In this document: positions 43,005-52,243 of the stretch, one piece after another
How positions within the stretch are numbered: position 1 is the stretch's first letter
How the letters are laid out: each line of letters starts with the position of its first letter
NCBI GenBank assembly: GCA_947258555.1
Contig: CAMYJF010000015.1
Span: 1-64,000 of the forward strand
From: an uncultured Eudoraea sp.
GTDB taxonomy: Bacteria; Bacteroidota; Bacteroidia; Flavobacteriales; Flavobacteriaceae
Length of the DNA stretch: 64,000 nucleotides
Reading direction: 5' to 3'
Notes under the pieces: generated by a model
What the model was told of the DNA's origin: nothing
Database searches by the model: none
What the model saw: the letters and a program-made list of their open reading frames with translations, nothing else
Position numbers and translations under genes: made by a program

Positions 43005-44084
43005 TCAAATAAATGCAGAAAGGTAGGGGTCAGCTTTAAGGATATTTAGATGCTCTTCATTGCTAAGATCATATGTTTTGTGGCCAATATAGGAAGTCGC
43101 ATACCCCTCAGATACTAATTTTGGAACAAGAAGTATGCGTCCATCTTTCAACTGTTCATCAAAATTTAGAGGAAGGTCTGACACCTGGCCCTCAGCATCA
43201 CCATTTTGCAGGACAATATCAGCGAAGGAAGTTTTATTCTCTGGTATTTCAAAATACTGCTTATGATCAATTTTATTCCATTGGGATTGAATGATCAACT
43301 CTAACCCAATACAGAGGGAATCAAAAATATATTTCCTGGTATGTTGCCTTTGATAATCTCCCGGGTAATGACCTGCCTCAAAAAGCAATGTGGGTGTACC
43401 CAATGAGGTAAAAGTATCTCCTACACACTGTGCATTATAGGCATCGTCATAACGGGACATGCCTATGTCTGACTCGCTTTTCAAGCTGTCATATATTCCG
43501 GCAATGACCTGCATGGCGCCTATCCGCGCCGCTGTTAAAGTTTTCATCTTATCTGCCGAAGGGGACAAAAAGGCAAGTGTGGAAGGCACTTCAGAGTTTC
43601 CGACCGCATAGCGGGTACGCTGGTCGTGAAGATTGAAGCAGAAATCAGGCTGAACATCCTCGTAGGTAGAGAAAAGTGCTTGAGTCTCCGGTTGTGATTG
43701 CGTTTGTGCATCCCGGTTTAAGTCGACATCATTGGCATTTCGTCTTGTATAATAAAAAGCCCCATCAGGATTGAGCATGGGTATGGCGTGTAAAGTAATG
43801 TGCTCCAGCCAATCTTTTTTCCCTCCATTGGCCAGCAGGAACATGTGTATCAGATCTAAAAGTGCGCGCGTTGTAGTAGTTTCATTCCCGTGCATTTGAG
43901 ACCATAACAAAATTTTAGTGGAACCCCGACCCATTTTAATCTTTTGAATAGGCCGGCCCTCAACTGAATGTCCAATAATAGACATCTCAAACTTGGAAGC
44001 CAAAGATTCCAGAATCGTTTCTATTCCTTCGGGCGGTAAGTAGCGGGAATCTAATCCCGGAATTTTCACTTTATCGTGATCCAC
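43005..44084 (-). CDS. M14 family zinc carboxypeptidase
   Basis: This metallopeptidase of 359 aa has the zinc motif HxxE in WSQMHGNETTTT (His65, Glu68), third ligand His in CFNLHDQRTRY (about 157), an Asn-Arg pair in DVDLNRDAQ (substrate carboxylate binding) and the catalytic Glu in LLFEAGHYPGDY (about 237). No signal peptide is visible, so it may act in the cytosol on peptide or muropeptide fragments, or be exported by another route. It has its own good promoter. Confidence 0.87.
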   Translation of the reverse strand: MDHDKVKIPGLDSRYLPPEGIETILESLASKFEMSIIGHSVEGRPIQKIKMGRGSTKILLWSQMHGNETTTTRALLDLIHMFLLANGGKKDWLEHITLHAIPMLNPDGAFYYTRRNANDVDLNRDAQTQSQPETQALFSTYEDVQPDFCFNLHDQRTRYAVGNSEVPSTLAFLSPSADKMKTLTAARIGAMQVIAGIYDSLKSESDIGMSRYDDAYNAQCVGDTFTSLGTPTLLFEAGHYPGDYQRQHTRKYIFDSLCIGLELIIQSQWNKIDHKQYFEIPENKTSFADIVLQNGDAEGQVSDLPLNFDEQLKDGRILLVPKLVSEGYATSYIGHKTYDLSNEEHLNILKADPYLSAFI

Positions 44085-44108
44085 GTTTAAAACTTTATCA
44101 ATCTATTG

Positions 44109-44139
44109 CAAAGGTACACTCTTGATCACAAGCGGTCAA
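44109..44139 (-). promoter_or_regulatory. Promoter of the M14 peptidase gene
   Basis: TTG (44137-44139, minus strand), a 20-base spacer and TACCTTTG (44109-44116, exact TAnnTTTG), 24 bases before the ATG at 44084. Confidence 0.7.
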
Positions 44140-44155
44140 TTTTCTTAAATTTACA

Positions 44156-44267
44156 TTTGTATACAAACACTTCTTGGAAATCTAGATGTTTTGTATACAT
44201 TCGTAAACATATTTTAACATTGAAAATGTTATAGATGATTATAATATCGTATACTATTGTATATCAA
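44156..44267. promoter_or_regulatory. Cluster of GTATAC palindromes upstream of the XRE-family gene
   Basis: The AT-rich gap 44085-44358 holds a perfect 12-bp palindrome TTTGTATACAAA (44156-44167), an 8-bp TGTATACA (44192-44199), a GTATAC (44249-44254) and an imperfect TTGTATATCAA (44257-44267). They sit between divergent genes and are candidate operators for the downstream regulator. The rest of the gap shows no gene. Confidence 0.5.
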
Positions 44268-44358
44268 CATTATATATAATATTATCTTAAGTTATATCTC
44301 CAGTTATATAGCATCAGTTAGGTTAGTATTTTAATAGTTTTATAAAAATTTTGTTACT

Positions 44359-44709
44359 ATGGTAAACGAAAAGGGTTTTGCAGGTCGTCTCCAACAAATA
44401 ATGAAATTGAACTCCCTTTCTGCGTCTGCATTTGCAGACACTATTGGCGTTCAGCGTTCAGGTATCTCCCATCTCCTTTCCGGGAGAAATAAGCCTAGTT
44501 TAGATTTTGTGCTGAAAGTAGTGAACGCATTTCCTGAAGTAGATCTGTATTGGCTGCTCAATGGCAAAGGCACCTACCCTATTAGGGACACTACTAAGGA
44601 AACTGCTTTAGAACCTACAGCTAAGCAGTCAAGATCGAAGGGAAAGAAAATCACACGGGTCATGCTATTCTATGATGATGGCAGCTTTGAATCCTGGGAT
44701 AAGCGCTGA
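44359..44709 (+). CDS. Cro/C1 (XRE) family transcriptional regulator
   Basis: This 116-aa DNA-binding protein has a lambda-repressor-like helix-turn-helix at about residues 8-62 (NSLSASAFADTIGVQRSGISHLLSGRNKPSLDFV), then a polar Lys/Arg-rich linker and a short C-terminal strand region (RVMLFYDDGSFESW). No ligand or protease-sensitive domain is seen. An unusual AT-rich upstream region with repeated GTATAC palindromes suggests autoregulation or control of the divergent M14 gene. Confidence 0.88.
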   Translation: MVNEKGFAGRLQQIMKLNSLSASAFADTIGVQRSGISHLLSGRNKPSLDFVLKVVNAFPEVDLYWLLNGKGTYPIRDTTKETALEPTAKQSRSKGKKITRVMLFYDDGSFESWDKR

Positions 44710-44748
44710 TCTTTTCACTATGTATAGGGGTTTTTGTAGTTTGCAGCC

Positions 44749-45126
44749 ATGCATAAACGAATTGTTGGATTGTTCTCTTTATTTCTAGCCCTGATATCCT
44801 GCTATGAGCCTCAAAGGGAGTGTAAAGACTTTAAAAATGGGACATTTGAGTTCACCACTATGGTTGGACAGGAAGAGCGGACAACAACTTTTGAGCGGCG
44901 CGGCGATTTGGAGATCGACTATTATGAAGGCAAGGCCGATTCTTCCAGCATTCGCTGGATAAACGATTGCGAATTCATCGTACAAAAGCTCCATCCCAAG
45001 AATCGCGCAGAACAGCAGGCCATCCACATGAAAATATTGACAACTACAAAGAATTCCTATACATTTGAATACGGCTTAGTTGGAGAACCCCCAATTGCCA
45101 AAGGAACTGCTATAAAAACAAACTAA
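44749..45126 (+). CDS. Small lipoprotein of unknown function
   Basis: This 125-aa protein has a lipoprotein signal peptide with lipobox LISC (Cys18), and a beta-rich mature part with NGTFEFTTMVGQEERTTTFERR and RWINDCEFIVQKLHP (one further Cys near 67). Similar proteins next to topoisomerase IV genes are sometimes named after the neighbour; nothing in this sequence supports a topoisomerase role. TerC starts 2 bases after its stop, so the two are co-transcribed. It is probably an envelope protein; the ligand is unknown. Confidence 0.78.
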   Translation: MHKRIVGLFSLFLALISCYEPQRECKDFKNGTFEFTTMVGQEERTTTFERRGDLEIDYYEGKADSSSIRWINDCEFIVQKLHPKNRAEQQAIHMKILTTTKNSYTFEYGLVGEPPIAKGTAIKTN

Positions 45127-45128
45127 TT

Positions 45129-45947
45129 ATGTTTGAAATACTAACCAGTGCGGATGCTTGGGTCATCCTTCTTACATTAACTTTCCTTGAAATTGTATTG
45201 GGTATAGACAATATTGTTTTCATATCTATTGCTGCCAACAAATTACCTGAAGAAGAACAGAAGAAAGCGACTAATATTGGGCTATTGCTGGCCATGGTAC
45301 AACGGATAATCCTGTTATTTGCCATCACCTTCCTTATTGGTTTAAAGAATCCATTTTACTATGTGGATATCTCCTGGCTCACGACAGGGATCAGCGGACA
45401 ATCTATAATACTCTTCCTGGGTGGACTCTTTTTGATCTATAAAAGTACCTCTGAGATCCATGAAAAGGTAGAATTACCCTCCCATGACGAAGACGCGATA
45501 AAAGCTAAGAACCTTACCACTTTTGGAAGGGCCATTGTTCAGATCGTGATCATCGATTTTATTTTCTCGATAGACTCCATCTTGACTGCCGTTGGAATGA
45601 CGAATGGAGTTGGCGAGAAACCTTCTGATGCCTTGGTATTAATGGTGATAGCTGTAATAGTCTCTATTGTGATAATGATGATATTTGCCAACCCGATCCG
45701 AAAATTTATCAATGAACATCCCTCCATGCAATTACTGGCCCTGGCTTTTCTTATCTTGATCGGGTTTATGCTTATTGCCGAGGCCGGGCACTTAAGCCAT
45801 ACTAAAATATTCGGACAGGAGATAGGAGCGATCCCTAAGGGCTATCTCTATTTTGCTATCGCTTTCTCATTACTGGTAGAGTTCCTGAATATGAAGTATA
45901 AAAAGAAGGAAACTATTTTGGAGCAGAATACTGATGATAAGATGTGA
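45129..45947 (+). CDS. TerC family membrane protein
   Basis: This 272-aa integral membrane protein has the two TerC acidic motifs: LTFLEIVLGIDNIVFISI (about 16-33) and VIIDFIFSIDSILTAVGM (about 138-155), each followed by further helices. A charged cytoplasmic stretch lies between (about 108-130), and the C-terminal helix is followed by MKYKKKET. It is more like the YoaE/YgdQ branch than the TerC at the window start. Metal (manganese) handling is the usual inferred role. It is convergent with parC with a 2-base gap and no visible terminator. Confidence 0.92.
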   Translation: MFEILTSADAWVILLTLTFLEIVLGIDNIVFISIAANKLPEEEQKKATNIGLLLAMVQRIILLFAITFLIGLKNPFYYVDISWLTTGISGQSIILFLGGLFLIYKSTSEIHEKVELPSHDEDAIKAKNLTTFGRAIVQIVIIDFIFSIDSILTAVGMTNGVGEKPSDALVLMVIAVIVSIVIMMIFANPIRKFINEHPSMQLLALAFLILIGFMLIAEAGHLSHTKIFGQEIGAIPKGYLYFAIAFSLLVEFLNMKYKKKETILEQNTDDKM

Positions 45948-45949
45948 TC

Positions 45950-48601
45950 TTATTCAAACAAACTTCCTTGTGTTTCTGAAGAGGTATCGGCCTTTTTAGC
46001 TTTGGACTTTGGTTTAGGTTTAGCACTTTTGCTACTTATGTTTTCTTCGTCCACGACTTCAATATCGTTGGTCTTTTTAGCCTCTGGTTCCTCATACGGT
46101 AATGGGTCTAAGGCATTAACTTCCAAAAGTTTATCCTTTGTCAGCTGATTCCCCATGGCCGAGAGACCTTTTATGGAAATAAACCCTTCGAGATCTACGG
46201 ATGTATTTTCTTTTCGATCCTCTCCCCGCTTTTTTGAATAGACAAGTTCAGCAACAGGCCGGAAGTCGGTAAATACGCGTTCTAAATACGATTTAGGGTG
46301 GTCTGTGATAATTCGCTCTTCCTTATCAGGCTGTTCAACTAAGAATCGCTTCACATAAAACAATTCCTTTTCGCCTGCCCAATAGATCGCCGTCAAGGGT
46401 TTGTTCTTATTCCACTTTTCGAGTATGATCATGTCGTCATCAAAACGCATCGTCAATTCAGGGATCACTGTTTTAAGCGTACCATTCTGTCTGACGATTA
46501 GCAATCTGTCTTCCGAAGTGAATTCTCCCAGCAATTCACCTCGCTCATCCACATTCAATCGCTGTATGGTATCGTCGAACCAGATCCTCCTTGGCTTGAG
46601 GGTAGAAAGACCTTTTTCTTTGAGCTCAATTCTTTTGACCGGGTATTTCGTGACCAGATTTCCTTTTGTGGCCCTTCCTTTGATCATTACATCGGCAAAA
46701 TCAAGATCCCATTTTATTTTTTTGATGCTCCCTTTTTGACGAAGGTTTATGGTGATCACTTCAGCTTCCCCATTGGGATTGGCAGTAAAATAAAGAACAT
46801 CCGCGCTTGCTTTGCCGCCTGCAAGCTCATATAATTTATCTCGCGTCACTCCTGTAACATTAAATCGTTTGATGTAGCTGGGGCCTCCCCTGACTATCTT
46901 ATAGACCATGTTATATGTAGTTCGGGCATCTTTTCTCTTAAAAACCGCTACGTGAATGATATTCTTCCCGACAAAAGTTTTAGAATCAACCTTGGTCACC
47001 ATCATCTGCCCCGTTTTGGTGAATACGATAATATCATCTATATCACTACAGTCGGTCACATATTCATCTTTCCGCATGGATGTCCCGACAAAGCCTTCAG
47101 ACCTGTTGACATATAACTTGGTGTTCCGAATAACAACTTTAGTGGCCACAATATCATCGAAAATGCGAATTTCAGACTTACGCCCACGCCCTTTGCCATA
47201 TTTCTTCTTGAGTTCCCTGAAGTAAGCAATAGAAAAATCTACCAGGTTTTTAAGGTTGTGCTTCGTTTCTGCGATTCGCCCTTCAAGGCTTTCAATTAAT
47301 TGCTGCGCCTTATCCAGGTCAAATTTTGAAATACGCTTTATTCGGATCTCCGTCAGACGTACAATATCTTCTTCGGTTACTTCACGTTTTAATTTCTTAG
47401 TATGTGGTTTTAGCCCTTTGTCTATGGCCGTAATCACGCCTTCCCATGTTTCTTCTTCTTCTATTTCCCGATAGATACGTTTCTCTATGAAAATGCGCTC
47501 CAGGGAAGAAAAATGCCATTGCTCTTCTAATTCAGACAACTGGATCTCCAATTCCGACTTCAGCAAGGTCACAGTATGATCTGTTGACCTGCGCAGCATT
47601 TCATCTACCCCAATAAAAATGGGCCTATTGTCTTCAATAACGCATCCAAGCGGGGATACTGAGGATTCACAGGCCGTAAAGGCGTAGAGTGCATCTATCG
47701 TTTTGTCCGGCGAAATTCCCGATGGCAAATGGATCAGGATCTCTACTTCGGCTGCCGTATTATCTTCAATGCGTTTTATTTTGATCTTGCCTTTGTCATT
47801 CGCCTTCAAAATAGAATCGATCAGACTGGACGTATTGGTGCCATGCGGGATCTCTGTGATGACAAGGGTGTTTTTATCCAACTGAGATATCCGTGCCCGT
47901 GCCCGGATCTTCCCACCCCTGTTTCCCTTATTGTAATTGGTAACATCGATGATGCCGCCTGTTGGGAAATCCGGATAGATCGTAAAGCGTTGGCCTTTCA
48001 GATGCTTTACGGATGCATCGATGAGTTCATTGAAGTTGTGCGGCAATATCTTGGTCGACAAACCTACAGCAATACCCTCGGCTCCCTGAGCCAGAAGCAT
48101 TGGGAATTTTACGGGAAGATGGACAGGTTCTTTTTTCCGGCCGTCATAAGACGACTGCCATTCGGTGATCTTTGGGCTGAAAACTACCTCTAGTGCAAAC
48201 TTGGTGAGTCGGGCTTCTATATATCGGGCAGCTGCAGCACTGTCTCCGGTAAGAATGTTTCCCCAGTTACCCTGGGTGTCTATTAAAATATCCTTCTGTC
48301 CTATTTGAACCATGGCGTCTGTGATAGACGCATCTCCGTGAGGATGATACTGCATGGTATGCCCAACCACATTGGCCACTTTATTGTACCGGCCATCATC
48401 CAATTCTTTCAAGGCATGCATGATGCGTCGCTGCACCGGCTTAAAGCCATCTTCTATTGAGGGAACTGCGCGTTCCAGGATCACATATGAAGCGTAATCC
48501 AGGAACCAATCTTTATACATCCCTGTCACCCGGGTCAGGCTATCCTCGGGTAGCTCTTGCTGGTTTTCATTCGCTTCGTTCAACGTGCCATTATCCTCCA
48601 T
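45950..48601 (-). CDS. parC: DNA topoisomerase IV, subunit A
   Basis: ParC cuts and religates DNA during decatenation. The 883-aa protein starts with the breakage-reunion domain, with YASYVILERAVPSIEDGFKPVQRR (about 37-60) and the catalytic Tyr in AAARYIEARLTKFA (about 130). A coiled-coil tower region (about 350-450) and a beta-propeller-like C-terminal part follow, ending in a Lys/Ser-rich tail. The pairing with parE 27 bases upstream and the length support topoisomerase IV over gyrase A. Confidence 0.93.
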   Translation of the reverse strand: MEDNGTLNEANENQQELPEDSLTRVTGMYKDWFLDYASYVILERAVPSIEDGFKPVQRRIMHALKELDDGRYNKVANVVGHTMQYHPHGDASITDAMVQIGQKDILIDTQGNWGNILTGDSAAAARYIEARLTKFALEVVFSPKITEWQSSYDGRKKEPVHLPVKFPMLLAQGAEGIAVGLSTKILPHNFNELIDASVKHLKGQRFTIYPDFPTGGIIDVTNYNKGNRGGKIRARARISQLDKNTLVITEIPHGTNTSSLIDSILKANDKGKIKIKRIEDNTAAEVEILIHLPSGISPDKTIDALYAFTACESSVSPLGCVIEDNRPIFIGVDEMLRRSTDHTVTLLKSELEIQLSELEEQWHFSSLERIFIEKRIYREIEEEETWEGVITAIDKGLKPHTKKLKREVTEEDIVRLTEIRIKRISKFDLDKAQQLIESLEGRIAETKHNLKNLVDFSIAYFRELKKKYGKGRGRKSEIRIFDDIVATKVVIRNTKLYVNRSEGFVGTSMRKDEYVTDCSDIDDIIVFTKTGQMMVTKVDSKTFVGKNIIHVAVFKRKDARTTYNMVYKIVRGGPSYIKRFNVTGVTRDKLYELAGGKASADVLYFTANPNGEAEVITINLRQKGSIKKIKWDLDFADVMIKGRATKGNLVTKYPVKRIELKEKGLSTLKPRRIWFDDTIQRLNVDERGELLGEFTSEDRLLIVRQNGTLKTVIPELTMRFDDDMIILEKWNKNKPLTAIYWAGEKELFYVKRFLVEQPDKEERIITDHPKSYLERVFTDFRPVAELVYSKKRGEDRKENTSVDLEGFISIKGLSAMGNQLTKDKLLEVNALDPLPYEEPEAKKTNDIEVVDEENISSKSAKPKPKSKAKKADTSSETQGSLFE

Positions 48602-48628
48602 AGGGAATGAACCTAATTAAATGTTTTA

Positions 48629-50485
48629 CTAGTGGTTATCGTCAACAAGGTCAACTTCTACTTTAAGGTTTTGAATGATGAATTCTTGTCGGTCCGGAGT
48701 ATTTTTTCCCATATAGAATTTCAATAATTCATCAATGGACATAGCCTTATCGAGCATCACAGGCTCGAGACGGATATCGTCGCCGATAAAATGTTTGAAC
48801 TCATCGGGTGATATTTCCCCTAGTCCCTTGAATCGGGTTATTTCCGGTTTACCTGTTAGTTTTTTTAGCGCCAGCTGCCTTTCTTCATCGCTATAACAAT
48901 AGATCGTTTCTTTTTTATTTCGAACACGGAATAAGGGTGTCTGCAAAATGTAGAGGTGATTCTCTTTTATCAATTCCGGGAAGAATTGGAGGAAAAAGGT
49001 AATAAGTAATAAACGGATATGCATCCCATCCACATCTGCATCTGTCGCTATTACGATATTATTATATCGCAAATTTTCCATGGAATCCTCTATGTTCAGT
49101 GCAGCTTGAAGTAAATTGAATTCTTCATTCTCATAAACGATCTTTTTGGACATCCCATATGAGTTCAGGGGCTTACCTCGTAAACTAAAAACAGCCTGGG
49201 TATTCACGTCCCGCGATTTGGTAATGGATCCGGATGCAGAATCCCCTTCCGTGATGAATAAGGTAGAGTCTAAGCGCCGGTCGTGTTTCATATTATCCAA
49301 ATGGACACGGCAATCTCTTAATTTCTTATTGTGCAGGCTCGCTTTTTTAGCGCGTTCTCTCGCCAATTTGCGAATGCCCGATAATTCTTTTCGCTCCTTT
49401 TCTGCCTGGACGATCTTTTGCTGAATGGCCTCTGCGGTTTCCGGATTCTTATGCAGGTAGTTGTCGAGTTGCCGACCCACAAAATCATTGATGAAAGTAC
49501 GCACAGTAGGCAGTCCGCCTCCCATATCAGTGGAGCCTAGCTTGGTTTTTGTCTGACTTTCAAAAACAGGCTCCATGACTTTGATTGAAATAGCCGAAAT
49601 AATGGACTTACGAATATCAGAGGAATCAAAATTCTTACCGTAAAATTCCCTGATGGTGCGCACCACAGCTTCCCTGAAGGCAGATTGATGTGTTCCCCCT
49701 TGTGTAGTATGCTGTCCATTCACAAAGGATTGATACTCCTCGCTGTATTGGGTTTTGCTATGCGTAATAGCGATCTCGATATCTTCCCCTTTTAGATGTA
49801 TAATGGGATAGCGCATATCTTCCGGATTGTTGTAATCCATCAGAAGATCTTTCAGGCCATTCTCAGAAAAATACTTTTCCCCATTAAAGATGATCGTGAG
49901 GCCCCGGTTAAGGTATACGTAATTCCTGAGCAATCTCTCAACGTACTCCTTGCGATACTTGTATTTCTTAAATATGGATTCGTCCGGAGTGAATGTGATT
50001 TTTGTACCACGCCGCCTTGAGGTCTCATCCAACAGGTCTTCATTTACCAATTCCCCTACGCTGAATTCGGCCGACTTTGATTTGCCGTCCCGAGTTGATT
50101 CTACACGGAAAAATGTAGATAGGGCGTTCACCGCCTTCGTACCTACACCATTTAAACCAACTGATTTCTTAAAGGCACGGGTGTCATACTTTCCACCCGT
50201 ATTCATTTTAGAAACTACATCTACGACTTTTCCTAGTGGAATACCCCGACCATAATCCCGCACGATCACTTTATCGCCTTGTATAGAGATATCGATCGTT
50301 TTCCCAGCACCCATGACAAATTCATCAATGCTGTTGTCTATCACCTCTTTTAGAAGAATATAAATACCATCATCCTGAGAAGAACCATCACCTAGTTTTC
50401 CTATATACATACCGGGTCGCATCCGGATGTGTTCTTTCCAATCCAGCGACCGTATATTCTCCTCTGTGTATTTCGTTTCGGCCAT
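48629..50485 (-). CDS. parE: DNA topoisomerase IV, subunit B
   Basis: ParE supplies the ATPase and TOPRIM domain. The 618-aa protein has a GHKL ATPase domain with [13 protein letters not shown] (about 48-60), RDYGRGIP (about 74-81) and [14 protein letters not shown] (about 109-122), and a TOPRIM domain with [12 protein letters not shown] (about 405-416) and [12 protein letters not shown] (about 483-494). It precedes parC in the same direction. Confidence 0.94.
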   Translation of the reverse strand: MAETKYTEENIRSLDWKEHIRMRPGMYIGKLGDGSSQDDGIYILLKEVIDNSIDEFVMGAGKTIDISIQGDKVIVRDYGRGIPLGKVVDVVSKMNTGGKYDTRAFKKSVGLNGVGTKAVNALSTFFRVESTRDGKSKSAEFSVGELVNEDLLDETSRRRGTKITFTPDESIFKKYKYRKEYVERLLRNYVYLNRGLTIIFNGEKYFSENGLKDLLMDYNNPEDMRYPIIHLKGEDIEIAITHSKTQYSEEYQSFVNGQHTTQGGTHQSAFREAVVRTIREFYGKNFDSSDIRKSIISAISIKVMEPVFESQTKTKLGSTDMGGGLPTVRTFINDFVGRQLDNYLHKNPETAEAIQQKIVQAEKERKELSGIRKLARERAKKASLHNKKLRDCRVHLDNMKHDRRLDSTLFITEGDSASGSITKSRDVNTQAVFSLRGKPLNSYGMSKKIVYENEEFNLLQAALNIEDSMENLRYNNIVIATDADVDGMHIRLLLITFFLQFFPELIKENHLYILQTPLFRVRNKKETIYCYSDEERQLALKKLTGKPEITRFKGLGEISPDEFKHFIGDDIRLEPVMLDKAMSIDELLKFYMGKNTPDRQEFIIQNLKVEVDLVDDNH

Positions 50486-50625
50486 TCTTTTGACTAAAGT
50501 TGCTAATATAAAATTTCAGGCCTGATCTTTGACCCATCAAGAAGGAAAGTAATTAACAACTAAACCACCGGTTTTGTTGATACATTTTACATTTCATGCT
50601 AAGTGAAACGAATGTCGTGTAAGGG

Positions 50626-51665
50626 CTAAACGTTAAATCTGAAGTGTATAACATCACCATCTTTTACCACATATTCCTTTCCTTCAATCCTCATTTTTCC
50701 GGCCTCTTTTACTTTGGCCTCACTACCATAATGTACGTAATCTTCGAAAGAAATGACTTCGGCTCTGATAAAACCTTTTTCAAAATCCGAATGGATTACG
50801 CCTGCTGCTTCCGGAGCTGTAGATCCAATAAGCACCGTCCAGGCCCGCACTTCCTTGGGTCCTGCAGTGAAATAGGTAAGTAAGTTCAGGAGCGCATAAG
50901 CAGACCGAATAAGTTTGGCAGCTCCGGCTTCTTCCAGGCCCAGATCCTCAAGGAACATTTGCCGTTCTTCATAGGTCTCCAGCTCATTGATGTCTGCTTC
51001 TGTACTTACTGCTAGAACCAGTAATTCAGCTTCTTCATGTGCAATAGCCTGTTTAACTTTCGCTACATATTCATTCCCGTCTTTTGCAGCACTTTCATCC
51101 ACATTACATACATAAAGTACAGGTTTATCAGTGATCAGCTGCATCGGCTTCACATAAGTTCTGTAGTCTTCCTTATCAAAATTTAGAGAACGCACAGAAT
51201 TTCCCTTTTCGAGGGATATTATTATTTTTTTCTTCTTTTCTTCTTCTTTGATAGCCTCTTTATCACCTGTCCTGGCCGCTCGTTTTACCTTTTCGTTTCG
51301 TTTTTCGACCGACTCCAGGTCTTTTCAACATGGACGACATTGTCATTATCGAAACATCGAAGCACATGAATTATAGCATCGGTCTCCCGGATATTGGCCA
51401 GGAATTGATTGCCTAACCCCTCACCTTTGCTGGCTCCTTTAACGAGTCCGGCAATATCCACTATCTCTACATTCGCAGGGATCACTTTTTCCGGGTTCAC
51501 CAATTCATCCAGCTTCTCCAGGCGCGGATCCGGCACATTTACAACACCAATATTGGGTTCAATAGTGCAAAACGGAAAATTCGCACTTTGGGCCTTCGCA
51601 TTGGAAAGGCAATTGAATAAGGTAGATTTACCGACATTGGGCAAACCAACAATTCCTGCTTTCAT
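50626..51665 (-). pseudogene. ychF: YchF GTPase with out-of-frame internal deletion
   Basis: YchF (OLA1-like) is a universally conserved P-loop ATPase/GTPase that binds ribosomes. The first part (51665 to about 51324) has G1 [12 protein letters not shown] and [15 protein letters not shown]. It leaves frame after HVE. The second part resumes at DLESVEKR in another frame, with NVDE (G4) and the TGS domain ending DVIHFRFNV. About 18-19 codons (normally GxVDPVRDKEIIDTELQLK) are absent; the span is 1040 bases against 1095 for a 364-aa protein, a loss of 55. This cannot be a programmed shift. A sequencing or assembly deletion is a serious alternative, since the rest is well preserved. Confidence 0.88.
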
Positions 51666-51685
51666 AAGTCATTTTAAATCGGCTG

Positions 51686-51714
51686 CAAAGATAGCAGGAT
51701 ATTAAAAAAGACAA
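51686..51714 (-). promoter_or_regulatory. Promoter of ychF
   Basis: TTG (51712-51714, minus strand), an 18-base spacer and TATCTTTG (51686-51693, exact TAnnTTTG), 20 bases before the ATG. The intact promoter shows that upstream sequence has not decayed. Confidence 0.5.
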
Positions 51715-51778
51715 TGCCAATATCTTCCAGGGGTTAAAGAATTTAAATGGATAGGGCTATGCCTATCGACGAGAAGGG

Positions 51779-52129
51779 TTATTCCGGGTGCATAAAGCCT
51801 TGCTTCCCTAACAAGGTCTCCTCAGATTCCACATGATCCTCGTCGGGGACACAACAATCCACGGGGCACACTGCAGCACACTGAGGTTCATCATGAAAGC
51901 CTTTGCACTCTGTACATTTATCAGGGACTATGTAATATAATTCATCACTTACCGGTTCCTGAACAACATCTGCATTAACGGCCTTGCCATCGGGAAGTAC
52001 AATATCTCCACTCAAGGACGTTCCATCAGAATATCGCCATTCTTCTGCACCCTCATATATCGCCGTATTCGGGCATTCAGGTTCACAAGCCCCGCAATTA
52101 ATACATTCGTCTGTTATAATGATAGCCAT
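51779..52129 (-). CDS. Ferredoxin with two [4Fe-4S] clusters
   Basis: This 116-aa electron carrier has Cys9, 12, 15 and 19 ([13 protein letters not shown]) as the first cluster motif, and Cys72, 75, 84, 88 and 92/93 (KCTECKGF...[11 protein letters not shown]) as the second. An insertion of about 40 residues lies between the motifs, as in the Alvin/YfhL-like ferredoxins. The redox partner is unknown. Its promoter faces that of the acyl-CoA reductase gene, with overlapping -7 boxes. Confidence 0.93.
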   Translation of the reverse strand: MAIIITDECINCGACEPECPNTAIYEGAEEWRYSDGTSLSGDIVLPDGKAVNADVVQEPVSDELYYIVPDKCTECKGFHDEPQCAAVCPVDCCVPDEDHVESEETLLGKQGFMHPE

Positions 52130-52197
52130 AGCTTTTTCAAAACAATTTTTATGCCTTTGATCAGTGTTTACTTCTGATCATTGGCAGGGGTTTTTAA

Positions 52198-52205
52198 TAC
52201 ATTTG
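52198..52205 (+). promoter_or_regulatory. -7 box of the acyl-CoA reductase gene
   Basis: TACATTTG is an exact TAnnTTTG match, 38 bases before the ATG at 52244. No TTG lies at the usual 19-20-base distance. It faces the ferredoxin -7 box, 2 bases away. Confidence 0.45.
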
Positions 52206-52207
52206 CG

Positions 52208-52238
52208 CAAAGGTAATCCCAAAAGACGGCTCGTACAA
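52208..52238 (-). promoter_or_regulatory. Promoter of the ferredoxin gene
   Basis: TTG (52236-52238, minus strand), a 20-base spacer and TACCTTTG (52208-52215, exact TAnnTTTG). It overlaps the opposite-strand promoter through the palindrome TTTGCGCAAA (52202-52211). Confidence 0.68.
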
Positions 52239-52243
52239 GTTCA

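Noticed and set aside
44749-45126. Possible topoisomerase-related role of the small lipoprotein near parC
   Set aside because: The only link is proximity. The sequence has a lipoprotein signal and beta-rich body with no DNA-related motif.
50557-50579. Hairpin CAAC-AAACC / GGTTT-GTTG between ychF and parE
   Set aside because: The stem has an internal T-T mismatch and is not followed by a T run on the minus strand, so it is not convincing as a terminator.
51190-51340. Programmed ribosomal frameshift in ychF
   Set aside because: No slippery site is needed to explain it, and a frameshift alone would not restore the missing 18-19 conserved codons; the gene is short by 55 bases.
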